Source: an uncultured Erysipelotrichaceae bacterium (GTDB lineage Bacteria > Bacillota_I > Bacilli_A > RF39 > UBA660). Taken from it: a DNA stretch of 6,865 bases. Where the stretch lies: positions 1-6,865 of the forward strand of contig CADCRC010000001.1 in NCBI GenBank assembly GCA_902803795.1, read 5' to 3'. Below, in pieces: positions 1 to 5,627 of this stretch. The first letter of the stretch is position 1. The number at the start of each line of letters is the position of its first letter. The notes beneath the pieces were generated by a model. It worked only from the letters and a program-made list of their open reading frames with translations, did no database searches and was not told where the DNA came from. The translations under genes were made by a program, and so were the position numbers.

Positions 1-34
1 AATCCAGTAGAAATACTAAATATCTTTATTTTTA

Positions 35-76
35 CAAACAAAAAGACAAATAAGTCAAAATATAGACCCATTTGTC
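35..76 (-). terminator. Rho-independent terminator downstream of recA
   Basis: Read leftward, a 12-bp stem (positions 76-65 with 56-45) encloses an 8-base loop and is followed at once by a T-rich run (TTTTTGTTTG, 44-35). Two of the stem pairs are G-U in the leftward RNA. In a rightward RNA the same positions would be A-C mismatches, and there is no T-run on that side. The hairpin therefore suits leftward transcripts, the direction of recA. The remaining bases to the left edge (1-34) show nothing I can name. Confidence 0.75.
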
Positions 77-85
77 AACAATCTG

Positions 86-109
86 AAACTCGGGGTTAAC
101 CCCGAGTTT
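86..109. terminator. Perfect 24-bp palindrome after recA, probable terminator stem
   Basis: This is a perfect inverted repeat with 10-bp arms (AAACTCGGGG / CCCCGAGTTT) and a TTAA loop. It starts 8 bases after the recA stop codon and is far richer in G+C than its surroundings. On the recA strand the following T-tract is weak (TTTCAGATTGTT). On the plus strand it is better (TTTTATAATTCTT). It could end recA transcripts, block transcripts entering from the left, or do both. It may also protect the 3' end of the recA mRNA. Confidence 0.65.
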
Positions 110-117
110 TATAATTC

Positions 118-1167
118 TTATATTTTTTCTTTTGATGCTTTTTTTTGTTTTTCTTCTACTAAAGTGTTTTCTATTTCATAATATTGTCTTACTTTATGTT
201 CTATTTCTTCTTTTAATACAGGATTTTCTTTTAAATATATCTTAGTATTTTCTTTTCCTTGTCCTATCTTTTCTCCATTATATGAATACCATGCTCCAGA
301 TTTATCAATTATTCCAGCGTCTGATGCTAAATCAATTATTTCTCCTTCTCTTGATATTCCTTCACCATAGATTATATCTACTGTTGCACTTTTAAATGGA
401 GGTGCAACTTTGTTTTTAACTACTTTAATTGTAGTTTTATTTCCAACTACTCCTTCACCTGCTTTTAATTGTTCATTACGTCTTATGTCAAGTCTTACAG
501 ATGCATAGAATTTTAATGCTCTTCCACCTGGTGTTGTTTCTGGATTACCAAATAAAATTCCAACTTTTTCTCTTAATTGATTAATAAAAATAACTGTTGT
601 GTTTGTTTTATTAATTGTTCCAGATAATTTTCTTAAGGCTTGTGACATTAATCTTGCTTGAAGTCCAACATGTGAGTCACCCATTTCACCATCAATTTCT
701 GCTTGGGGAACAAGAGCTGCGACAGAGTCAATTACTATAATACTTATTGCTTCTGATTTTACTAATGCATCACATATTTCAAGTGCTTGTTCTCCTGTAT
801 CTGGTTGAGAAAGTAACAATTCATCTACATCTACACCTAATCTTTCTGCATAAACTGGATCTAGTGCATGCTCTGCATCTATAAATGCTGCTTTTCCACC
901 TAATTTTTGATGTTCTGCGATTGCTTGAAGAGCAATTGTTGTTTTACCACTAGACTCTGGTCCATATATTTCTATGATTCTTCCTTTTGGATATCCACCT
1001 ACTCCAAGTGCAATATCTAGAGAAAGACAACCAGATGATACTGTATCTACTTTCATATGTTTGCTTTCGCCTAGTTTCATTATTGAGCCTTTACCAAATT
1101 GTTTCTCAATGTCTTTCATTACTTCTTCTAATTTTTTATCATTATCATTATTTTCTTCTTTTTTCAT
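118..1167 (-). CDS. recA: Recombinase RecA
   Basis: RecA is the cytoplasmic DNA strand-exchange ATPase of homologous recombination and co-protease for LexA-type repressors. The 349 residues match the family length. The N-terminal QFGKGSIMKLG motif is at 23-33, Walker A (GPESSGKT) at 69-76, the catalytic glutamate of the DAEHALDP block at 99, and Walker B (IIVIDS) at 143-148. Loop L1 is near 158-170 and loop L2 (NQLREKVG to TTPGGRALKF) near 197-220. KNKVAPPFK follows at 251-259. The ATG is preceded by a strong GGAGGAG site six bases upstream. The C-terminus is lysine-rich (ends KQKKASKEKI), whereas many RecA proteins end in an acidic tail. recA has its own promoter, is separated from pgsA by a terminator, and is followed by two hairpins. 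No Bacillus-type SOS box is visible upstream. Identity is certain. Confidence 0.99.
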   Translation of the reverse strand: MKKEENNDNDKKLEEVMKDIEKQFGKGSIMKLGESKHMKVDTVSSGCLSLDIALGVGGYPKGRIIEIYGPESSGKTTIALQAIAEHQKLGGKAAFIDAEHALDPVYAERLGVDVDELLLSQPDTGEQALEICDALVKSEAISIIVIDSVAALVPQAEIDGEMGDSHVGLQARLMSQALRKLSGTINKTNTTVIFINQLREKVGILFGNPETTPGGRALKFYASVRLDIRRNEQLKAGEGVVGNKTTIKVVKNKVAPPFKSATVDIIYGEGISREGEIIDLASDAGIIDKSGAWYSYNGEKIGQGKENTKIYLKENPVLKEEIEHKVRQYYEIENTLVEEKQKKASKEKI

Positions 1168-1188
1168 TTAAATCTCCTCCCTAGATAC

Positions 1189-1217
1189 ATAATATAATAA
1201 TATTTCATAAAATACAA
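1189..1217 (-). promoter_or_regulatory. Probable sigma-A promoter of recA
   Basis: On the minus strand a TTGTAT (-35, positions 1217-1212) is followed after exactly 17 bases by TATTAT (-10, 1194-1189). Transcription would start near 1182 and leave a leader of about 15 bases, beginning at or just before the GGAGGAG ribosome binding site. It lies between the pgsA terminator and recA, where a recA promoter is expected. In such AT-rich DNA chance matches are common, so the assignment is moderate. The rest of the 186-base gap holds only the terminator. Confidence 0.5.
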
Positions 1218-1249
1218 ATTATTTTAAAAACACAAATATTATAAATTCA

Positions 1250-1303
1250 AAAGAAAAAAAGCATAAAAATGTTATAGTTATTAACTTTTTCCACATGCTT
1301 TTT
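1250..1303 (-). terminator. Rho-independent terminator of the rodZ-pgsA transcript
   Basis: Leftward RNA can form a 9-bp outer stem (AAAAAGCAT, 1303-1295, with ATGCTTTTT, 1264-1256). Across a short internal bulge there is an inner stem of A-U pairs and GUUA/UAAC. The outer stem runs straight into TTTTTTTCTT. It lies about 50 bases after the pgsA stop. The complementary strand also has a T-rich run after the stem, so it may work in both directions, but it serves mainly to separate pgsA from recA. Confidence 0.7.
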
Positions 1304-1353
1304 ATTCTTTTTACACTATTTTTTGTAAATTTTTAATCTAAATATTAATTTTC

Positions 1354-1947
1354 CTAGTTTTTCTTTTCTGATATTTTTTTGTACATATTATAGTATTTTA
1401 TACCTGAAATAATTGCCATAATACATGCAAAATACAATAATATTGTTGATATTCTTATATTTATTAGTTCAAATGGCAAATTATAGAAATATGTTAGAGC
1501 AACTCCAGACATTAGACATGCTGTTTTTAATTTACCTTCAAAGATTGCTGCTACAACAAATCCTTTTGCTGCACATTGCATTTTTATTGCATCTACTACA
1601 ATATCTCTTGATATTATTATTACTGGTATAATCATATGTATAAATCCTAAACATGCAAGTAATATTAGTGATGAGTCTACTAGAACCTTATCAGCAATAG
1701 CATCTAACATTTTTCCTAAATCTGTTATCATATTTTTTGATCTAGCTATATATCCATCAATAAAGTCTGTTAAACTTGCTATAACAAATATTACTCCTGC
1801 TATAATGTATTGAACTCCAACTATTACTCCTCCTACATTATATTTTGGAAATGTTATACCTACTTCATAGAATGGAAATGCAAGTAATATAATAATAAAA
1901 ACTGTTAGTGCTAATCTTAATACTGTTATCTTATTAGCTAAGTTCAT
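1354..1947 (-). CDS. pgsA: CDP-diacylglycerol-glycerol-3-phosphate 3-phosphatidyltransferase
   Basis: PgsA joins CDP-diacylglycerol and glycerol-3-phosphate to form phosphatidylglycerol phosphate, the committed step to phosphatidylglycerol, at the cytoplasmic membrane. The full CDP-alcohol phosphatidyltransferase signature is present: with the start used here, Asp61, Asp64-Gly65, Ala68-Arg69, Gly78, Asp82 and Asp86. Several hydrophobic helices span the 197 residues (about 10-28, 44-60, 93-118, 143-156, 167-186), the usual size and topology. I place the start at the ATG at 1947, giving MNLANKITVLRL, because AAAGGTGG lies five bases upstream. The in-frame GTG at 1956 overlaps that site. The first 14 bases overlap the end of the rodZ-like gene, which indicates translational coupling. 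The sequence alone cannot exclude a paralogous CDP-alcohol transferase, but the position after rodZ and before recA supports pgsA. Confidence 0.93.
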   Translation of the reverse strand: MNLANKITVLRLALTVFIIILLAFPFYEVGITFPKYNVGGVIVGVQYIIAGVIFVIASLTDFIDGYIARSKNMITDLGKMLDAIADKVLVDSSLILLACLGFIHMIIPVIIISRDIVVDAIKMQCAAKGFVVAAIFEGKLKTACLMSGVALTYFYNLPFELINIRISTILLYFACIMAIISGIKYYNMYKKISEKKN

Positions 1948-2401
1948 AATATCCACCTTTCAATTCGTAATTTTTTTCTTTTGGTATGTTATTAATTAAT
2001 ATAATTAAGCAAATTATTAAAGCAAGTATTACTGCTACTATTACTATTAATATAACTGGCCATACCTTTTTCTTTTCAACATATTCTTTTGTATAAGGTG
2101 ATGATATTTTTGGATTATTATCGTTTGTTGAATCTTTTAAGTCTGCTAATGAAATTCTAGATGTTTTTTCAAATAAATAGTCATTAAACATATCGTTTGA
2201 TTTATCTATGTCTAATCCTAAGTATTTTGAATATTCTAATATATAATTTCTTAATTTATATACATCTTTAAATGCTTTAGCATTTCCATTTTCAATGTTT
2301 TCTAATAATATTACATCAATATTTAAATCCATTGATACTTCATTAATACTAATTCCCATTTCTTCTCTTGTTGTTCTTAACAATTCACTTATCTCTTCCA
2401 A
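1934..2401 (-). CDS. rodZ: Short RodZ-like helix-turn-helix membrane protein
   Basis: Residues 4-64 match the RodZ/YmfM cytoplasmic helix-turn-helix region: LLRTTREEMGIS, then EVSMDLNI, LLENIENGN and the Y-x-LRNYILEYSKYLGLD block. RodZ proteins bind MreB through this region and help organise wall synthesis. A polar linker (about 65-108) with lysines at 109-112 leads to one membrane helix (113-136) and only about 19 residues outside. At 155 residues it lacks the extracytoplasmic beta-rich domain of full-length RodZ. The start is TTG at 2401, supported by GAGGTGA four bases upstream. The end overlaps pgsA by 14 bases and carries the pgsA ribosome binding site. It follows rnpB with no promoter or terminator visible between them, and it precedes pgsA as ymfM does in B. 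subtilis. Confidence 0.85.
   Translation of the reverse strand: MEEISELLRTTREEMGISINEVSMDLNIDVILLENIENGNAKAFKDVYKLRNYILEYSKYLGLDIDKSNDMFNDYLFEKTSRISLADLKDSTNDNNPKISSPYTKEYVEKKKVWPVILIVIVAVILALIICLIILINNIPKEKNYELKGGYYELS
1953..1960 (-). promoter_or_regulatory. pgsA ribosome binding site inside the rodZ-like gene
   Basis: AAAGGTGG sits five bases before the ATG at 1947 and within the last codons of the rodZ-like reading frame. It decides the pgsA start against the GTG at 1956, which is itself part of this site. The arrangement makes pgsA translation likely to depend on ribosomes finishing rodZ. Confidence 0.7.
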
Positions 2402-2405
2402 ATAA

Positions 2406-2412
2406 TCACCTC
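2406..2412 (-). promoter_or_regulatory. Ribosome binding site supporting a TTG start for rodZ
   Basis: GAGGTGA, a near-perfect anti-16S match, lies four bases before TTG at 2401. No ATG in this frame lies nearby with comparable support, so a TTG start is the best reading. The site lies only about 12-14 bases beyond the last base pair of the RNase P RNA closing helix P1. Confidence 0.75.
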
Positions 2413-2423
2413 AATATAATAAA

Positions 2424-2763
2424 TAATATAAATAAGCCATGTTCTGTACCATATTTATGGTGATAAACATTTATCTACTAATTATTAATTAGTTCCTATC
2501 TTGATTTGATTCTCTTGATAGAACTCCCCTACCAATATTTGGGTTTCTCGCTTGCGGGGTTTACCTCGTTTCATTTTACTATTGCTAGTTAATCGTCACT
2601 GTGGCACTTTATGACTAGTATCCCAGTAGGATACATCATCGCCGTTAGAATAAATCTACTCTTAGTTATTTTTTCCTAAGACACAAACACTACAATCATC
2701 TCAGATTGTGCGAGCATGGACTTTCCTCAAAAGTATAAAATACTCCTGCGTTTATCTATATAT
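2424..2763 (-). ncRNA. rnpB: RNase P RNA, type B
   Basis: This is the catalytic RNA of ribonuclease P, which removes 5' leaders from pre-tRNAs. Read on the minus strand, the conserved blocks come in order: GAGGAAAGTCCATGCTCGCA (about 2728-2709), AAAGTGCCACAGTGACG (2610-2594), ACGAGGTAAACCCC with GCGAGAAACCCAAAT (2569-2538), TTGGTAGGGGA (2534-2524) and ACAGAACATGGCTTA (2447-2433). The order and wording match B. subtilis rnpB. A 10-bp helix P1 joins 2761-2752 to 2435-2426 and sets the ends to within a few bases. At about 340 bases it is shorter than the roughly 400 of B. subtilis. Part of the shortening is in the 3' domain before ACAGAACATGGC, where two small hairpins replace a longer arm. It begins about 8 bases after gpsB, a neighbour in B. 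subtilis too, and no separate promoter or terminator is evident. Confidence 0.95.
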
Positions 2764-2770
2764 TATGTTT

Positions 2771-3118
2771 TTATTTTGTTTCTTCTTTTTGTTTTAACTC
2801 ATATACCATTTTTTCTAGGTTTGATATTCTTTTTATCATATCAACATTTGATATATCATAATTTTCGTTATCTTCTTTTTTATTTACCTCTTGTTCTAGT
2901 TTTAAATTTCTTAATTCTTGTTTTAATTCCATCATTTCATTCATTAATTCAGCTTTTTCTTTTTCTAATGAATTTATTATATTAGCAAATTGATTATAAT
3001 CTTCTATTATTGTATCTAGAAATTGATCAACTTCTTTTAATCTATATCCTCTAGTATCAATCTTAAAATCTTTTTTTAGAATATCATCTGGAGTTAAAGA
3101 TATTTTATTTTGATACAT
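2771..3118 (-). CDS. gpsB: Cell division protein GpsB
   Basis: GpsB is a small cytoplasmic, membrane-associated DivIVA-family adaptor that docks penicillin-binding proteins at the septum and side wall. Residues 1-45 form the DivIVA-like N-terminal domain (LTPDDILKKDFKI, then RGY at 23-25 and the EVDQFL block with Asp31). Arg23, Tyr25 and Asp31 fall at the same positions as in B. subtilis GpsB. A coiled coil runs from about 45 to 78. After an acidic linker, the C-terminal block MIKRISNLEKMVY (94-106) matches the characteristic GpsB tail and separates it from longer DivIVA proteins. The 115-residue length is close to the usual 98-115. I chose ATG at 3118 because GGTGA lies five bases upstream. 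TTG and GTG codons further upstream overlap that site. A strong promoter precedes the gene and rnpB follows directly. Confidence 0.95.
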   Translation of the reverse strand: MYQNKISLTPDDILKKDFKIDTRGYRLKEVDQFLDTIIEDYNQFANIINSLEKEKAELMNEMMELKQELRNLKLEQEVNKKEDNENYDISNVDMIKRISNLEKMVYELKQKEETK

Positions 3119-3141
3119 TATTATCACCAACCTTCTTTATT

Positions 3142-3170
3142 ATTATTACATTATTAATCAATTTTGTCAA
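3142..3170 (-). promoter_or_regulatory. Strong sigma-A promoter of gpsB-rnpB-rodZ-pgsA
   Basis: The minus strand carries a consensus TTGACA (-35, 3170-3165), a 17-base spacer and AATAAT (-10, 3147-3142), with an extended -10 TG at 3150-3149. The -35 box begins one base after the stop codon of the deacetylase gene. Transcription should start around 3135, leaving a leader under 20 bases. It is the best promoter match I found in the window, and no other convincing one lies between here and pgsA. Confidence 0.75.
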
Positions 3171-3171
3171 C

Positions 3172-4356
3172 TTAGTTATTTACTCCATGATGTACTGGTT
3201 TTGTTGAGCTTGTTATTGCCATAAATCTATATCCATTACTTTTACCCCATTGTAATATTGGTTCTAATGCTTCATATGTATGTGATGTTCTATCATGAAG
3301 TAATACTATATTTAATTTATCAGGTCCTATACCACTTATTACATTTTGATATACTACATTAGGATCTGTTGTATTTCCAGCATCTCCACTTGATATATTC
3401 CAATCATAGTATTGATATCCTTTTTCTTCTACCATTTTTGTTAGTGTAGTCATTATTCCAATATTATATTTTTTACTAACTGTATTTGATGAACCTCCTG
3501 GAAATCTAATTATTTTAGAATGTTCTCCCGTTATTCTAAATACTCTATCCTCTACTTTATTTAAATCATCAAAATATGTATCTATAGATGAATATATTGA
3601 ATAATTATGAGTAAATGTGTGTAGAGCAACTGTATGGCCTTCATCATATTCTCTTTTTATATATTCATCATTTCCATAACCTGTAACAAAGAATGTTGCT
3701 TTAGCATCATATTTTTTTAGTAAATCTAATACTTTTGGTGTATATGTATCATTAGGTCCATCATCAAATGTTAAATATATAATATTTCTATTATCATTTT
3801 CTTTTACTATTACTGTTCTTTTTATTTGTGATTCATTATTACTGCTATCTTTAACAGTATATGTTATTTCATACTTTCCTATTGTTTTTGTATCTACTTC
3901 TCCAGTTGTTTGTATTTTAGATGTTAAATCTCCATCATATTCATCGGATGCGGTAGCTCCAGAATCTTTATATTCTTCATTTAAATAAATTGTTATTTCT
4001 TCATTTCCATTTAGTGTTATTTGCGGTTTTTCTTCATCTATTACATCTACTATCTTTGTAGTATTTTTTTTATATATTAGGAAAGATGCTGTATATTTAA
4101 TTTTATTTTTTCCTAATTTTTTTTCATTTATCTTTCCTTTATGTTTTATATTTATTTTATTTCCAAGTAGTGTTGCCTTTCCTTCTTTTATTTTATATTC
4201 TTGATTAAATTTTATTTTTTCTGATTTTTCACCTATATCTATTTTAATTAATTTAGGTATAATTATTAAACTTGAAAAAAAAGCAATAACAAATAGTAAT
4301 AATATAATAACTATAATGTATTTTAAAATTCCTTTTTTCTTCTTTTTTTTACTCAT
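3172..4356 (-). CDS. Membrane-anchored NodB-type polysaccharide deacetylase with Ig-like domain
   Basis: This is a probable extracellular carbohydrate esterase family 4 enzyme that removes N-acetyl groups from peptidoglycan sugars, often linked to lysozyme resistance. Counting from the ATG used here (394 residues), a lysine-rich start and membrane helix (about 10-34) place the rest outside. Residues 111-185 (KPQITLNGN to IKRTVIV, with DEYDGDLTSKI and GKYEITYTVKD) resemble a bacterial surface Ig-like repeat of the DUF5011 type. The NodB domain follows: TFDDGP (196-201), metal-binding HTFTH (246-250), RFPGGSS (284-290), DWNISSGD (318-325) and LLHD (352-355), so all five motifs are intact. The start at 4356 fits AGGAG seven bases upstream. 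The ATG at 4362 is only one base from it. The gene begins ten bases after the upstream stop and is probably co-translated with it. PgdA-like is my best guess, but the sugar specificity is not visible. Confidence 0.92.
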   Translation of the reverse strand: MSKKKKKKGILKYIIVIILLLFVIAFFSSLIIIPKLIKIDIGEKSEKIKFNQEYKIKEGKATLLGNKINIKHKGKINEKKLGKNKIKYTASFLIYKKNTTKIVDVIDEEKPQITLNGNEEITIYLNEEYKDSGATASDEYDGDLTSKIQTTGEVDTKTIGKYEITYTVKDSSNNESQIKRTVIVKENDNRNIIYLTFDDGPNDTYTPKVLDLLKKYDAKATFFVTGYGNDEYIKREYDEGHTVALHTFTHNYSIYSSIDTYFDDLNKVEDRVFRITGEHSKIIRFPGGSSNTVSKKYNIGIMTTLTKMVEEKGYQYYDWNISSGDAGNTTDPNVVYQNVISGIGPDKLNIVLLHDRTSHTYEALEPILQWGKSNGYRFMAITSSTKPVHHGVNN

Positions 4357-4363
4357 ATTCATA

Positions 4364-4368
4364 CTCCT
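4364..4368 (-). promoter_or_regulatory. Ribosome binding site deciding the deacetylase start
   Basis: AGGAG overlaps the TAG stop of the upstream membrane gene. Its spacing is one base to the ATG at 4362 and seven bases to the ATG at 4356, so the second ATG is the likely start. The overlap with the upstream stop suggests translational coupling of the two genes. Confidence 0.7.
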
Positions 4369-5545
4369 ATTTACAATTTTGTTCTAATTGATAAGGTCTA
4401 TAAGCTTCCCAGTTACTGTTTCCTAGTGGGTTCTGACCAAATTTATATGTTCTTTTTATATGTTTTGTACTTGTCCAACCTCTTCCTGTTTCACATAGTG
4501 TGTATGTTCCATTTTCTTTACTTGTTTCACATATAAAATTTTCATGTCCCGGATATTCTATTATATCACCTATTTGAAAATCATATGTTGATTCTATTTT
4601 TTGTCTATGTTTTTTATCTAGTCCTGCTCTATTATAAATTAGTGTTACTGTATAATTACAACAGGTTGTCATTGGTCCACCTTGTGTTATCATTCTATCA
4701 AAATCATTAAATAGTGGTGCCTGCTTTAATCCCATTCCTGCTGGATAGAATGCGTCATCTGCAGCTAGGTTTAAATCATTACAATTGCCTCCCCATTTGC
4801 AATAGTCTGTCCAGTTCCAATAATCAACTCCATACATTGTCATAAATCCATATACGTATTCAACTATTTCTTGGAATTCAGATGCTCTTCTTACTCTTTT
4901 TATTTTTTTATTATAATATTTTGCGAATACTCCACCGAGATTATTTTGTACATAATCATTAAATTTAGAAGCACTTCCATTAAAATATGATTTAAATGTA
5001 GTTGCATCAAAATCATTTAAGTGATTTTCTACTATTCTCATTGTATCTGATGAAAAATCTTTTTCTGGCAATGTTCCATTTCCAAGATATGAATATTCTA
5101 AACATTGTGAATCACTTTGATCAGTATCTACTCCACTATTATATTCTACTTCTGAAAAAATATTATATTTTTCTGCTTCTTCAATTGGTATATATGTTCC
5201 TCCACTTAAATCTAAAAGAGTTAGTGTGTCTATATTATTCCAACATGCGGTAAATTGAAATGAACTTCCTAAAGCACCTAATACATAAGATATTATTAAT
5301 GGAACAAAGAATAATACAAATAATGATATTGTTGATGTTTTTAATCTTTTTTTGTATTTTTTTATTGAGCTTTCATCTTCTGCTTTTATCACAAGCATTG
5401 CAAAAGATATTGTAATACTTATTAATGCGAGTATTGGTCCTAATATCCATAATAATTTCATTATTCTTTTTATTATGGCAAGTAAAGGTCTTAATACTCC
5501 ATCACCACAAAGTGTTTCTCCTTCATCTTCTATAAACATTAACAT
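4367..5545 (-). CDS. Two-helix membrane protein with probable NlpC/P60- or CHAP-like cysteine hydrolase domain
   Basis: I do not recognise this 392-residue protein as a named family. Two membrane helices (about 26-53 and 71-93) are joined by a basic loop (62-69), which suggests both ends face outside. This module resembles VirB2/TrbC-like pilin-type proteins, including a cysteine (Cys13) before the first helix. Residues 95-290 match nothing I know. The C-terminal part looks like a papain-fold hydrolase: CNYTVTLIYNRAGL (296-309) parallels the CSGFV nucleophile helix of NlpC/P60. DFQIGDIIEYPGHENF (322-337) gives a His at 334, and GTYTLCETGRGW (346-357) resembles the closing strand of CHAP domains with Glu352. 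Many other cysteines (101, 148, 249, 255, 295, 339, 351, 391) suggest disulfides. The ATG has GGAGG six bases upstream. It is tightly linked to the deacetylase, consistent with cell-wall work. Function is inferred. Confidence 0.85.
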   Translation of the reverse strand: MLMFIEDEGETLCGDGVLRPLLAIIKRIMKLLWILGPILALISITISFAMLVIKAEDESSIKKYKKRLKTSTISLFVLFFVPLIISYVLGALGSSFQFTACWNNIDTLTLLDLSGGTYIPIEEAEKYNIFSEVEYNSGVDTDQSDSQCLEYSYLGNGTLPEKDFSSDTMRIVENHLNDFDATTFKSYFNGSASKFNDYVQNNLGGVFAKYYNKKIKRVRRASEFQEIVEYVYGFMTMYGVDYWNWTDYCKWGGNCNDLNLAADDAFYPAGMGLKQAPLFNDFDRMITQGGPMTTCCNYTVTLIYNRAGLDKKHRQKIESTYDFQIGDIIEYPGHENFICETSKENGTYTLCETGRGWTSTKHIKRTYKFGQNPLGNSNWEAYRPYQLEQNCK

Positions 5546-5567
5546 AACTTTCCTCCGTTTTATTCAT

Positions 5568-5602
5568 ATTATATATAATATTATACAAGATAATAAGAAA
5601 AA
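5568..5602 (-). promoter_or_regulatory. Possible promoter for the hydrolase-deacetylase pair
   Basis: The 82-base gap after thyA contains two TATAAT sequences on the minus strand (5585-5580 and 5573-5568), 22-34 bases before the ATG at 5545. Upstream of the first, only a weak -35 (TTTAAT) is found at 17 bases. The gap has no convincing GC-containing terminator, so read-through from thyA is equally possible. AT-rich sequence makes this call weak. Confidence 0.35.
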
Positions 5603-5627
5603 ATTAAATATATTATTATTTTTAGTT

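Noticed and set aside
974..1184. Two overlapping plus-strand open frames of 65 residues opposite the start of recA
   Set aside because: They lie antisense to a certain recA reading frame, have no good ribosome binding site, and their composition mirrors the opposite strand.
1425..1631. Plus-strand open frame of 68 residues, very Leu/Ile-rich
   Set aside because: It is antisense to pgsA. Its hydrophobic appearance comes from the AT-rich complement of a membrane protein gene.
2716..2985. Plus-strand open frame of 89 residues that looks hydrophobic
   Set aside because: It runs antisense across the RNase P RNA and gpsB, both strongly identified, and has no matching ribosome binding site.
3119..3130. 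Earlier in-frame TTG/GTG start for gpsB
   Set aside because: These codons overlap the GGTGA ribosome binding site. The ATG at 3118 gives the conserved GpsB numbering (Tyr25, Asp31).
4357..4362. ATG at 4362 as the deacetylase start
   Set aside because: It lies one base from AGGAG, too close for initiation. The ATG at 4356 has seven-base spacing.
4367..5545. Part of a conjugation or type IV secretion locus, from the VirB2/TrbC-like helices
   Set aside because: No transfer ATPase, relaxase or other secretion gene is present, and the neighbours are wall and housekeeping genes.
5580..5627. Possible terminator hairpin after thyA (ATAATAA / TTATTAT arms)
   Set aside because: The stem is seven A-T pairs only, with no run of T directly after it. 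It is too weak to call.
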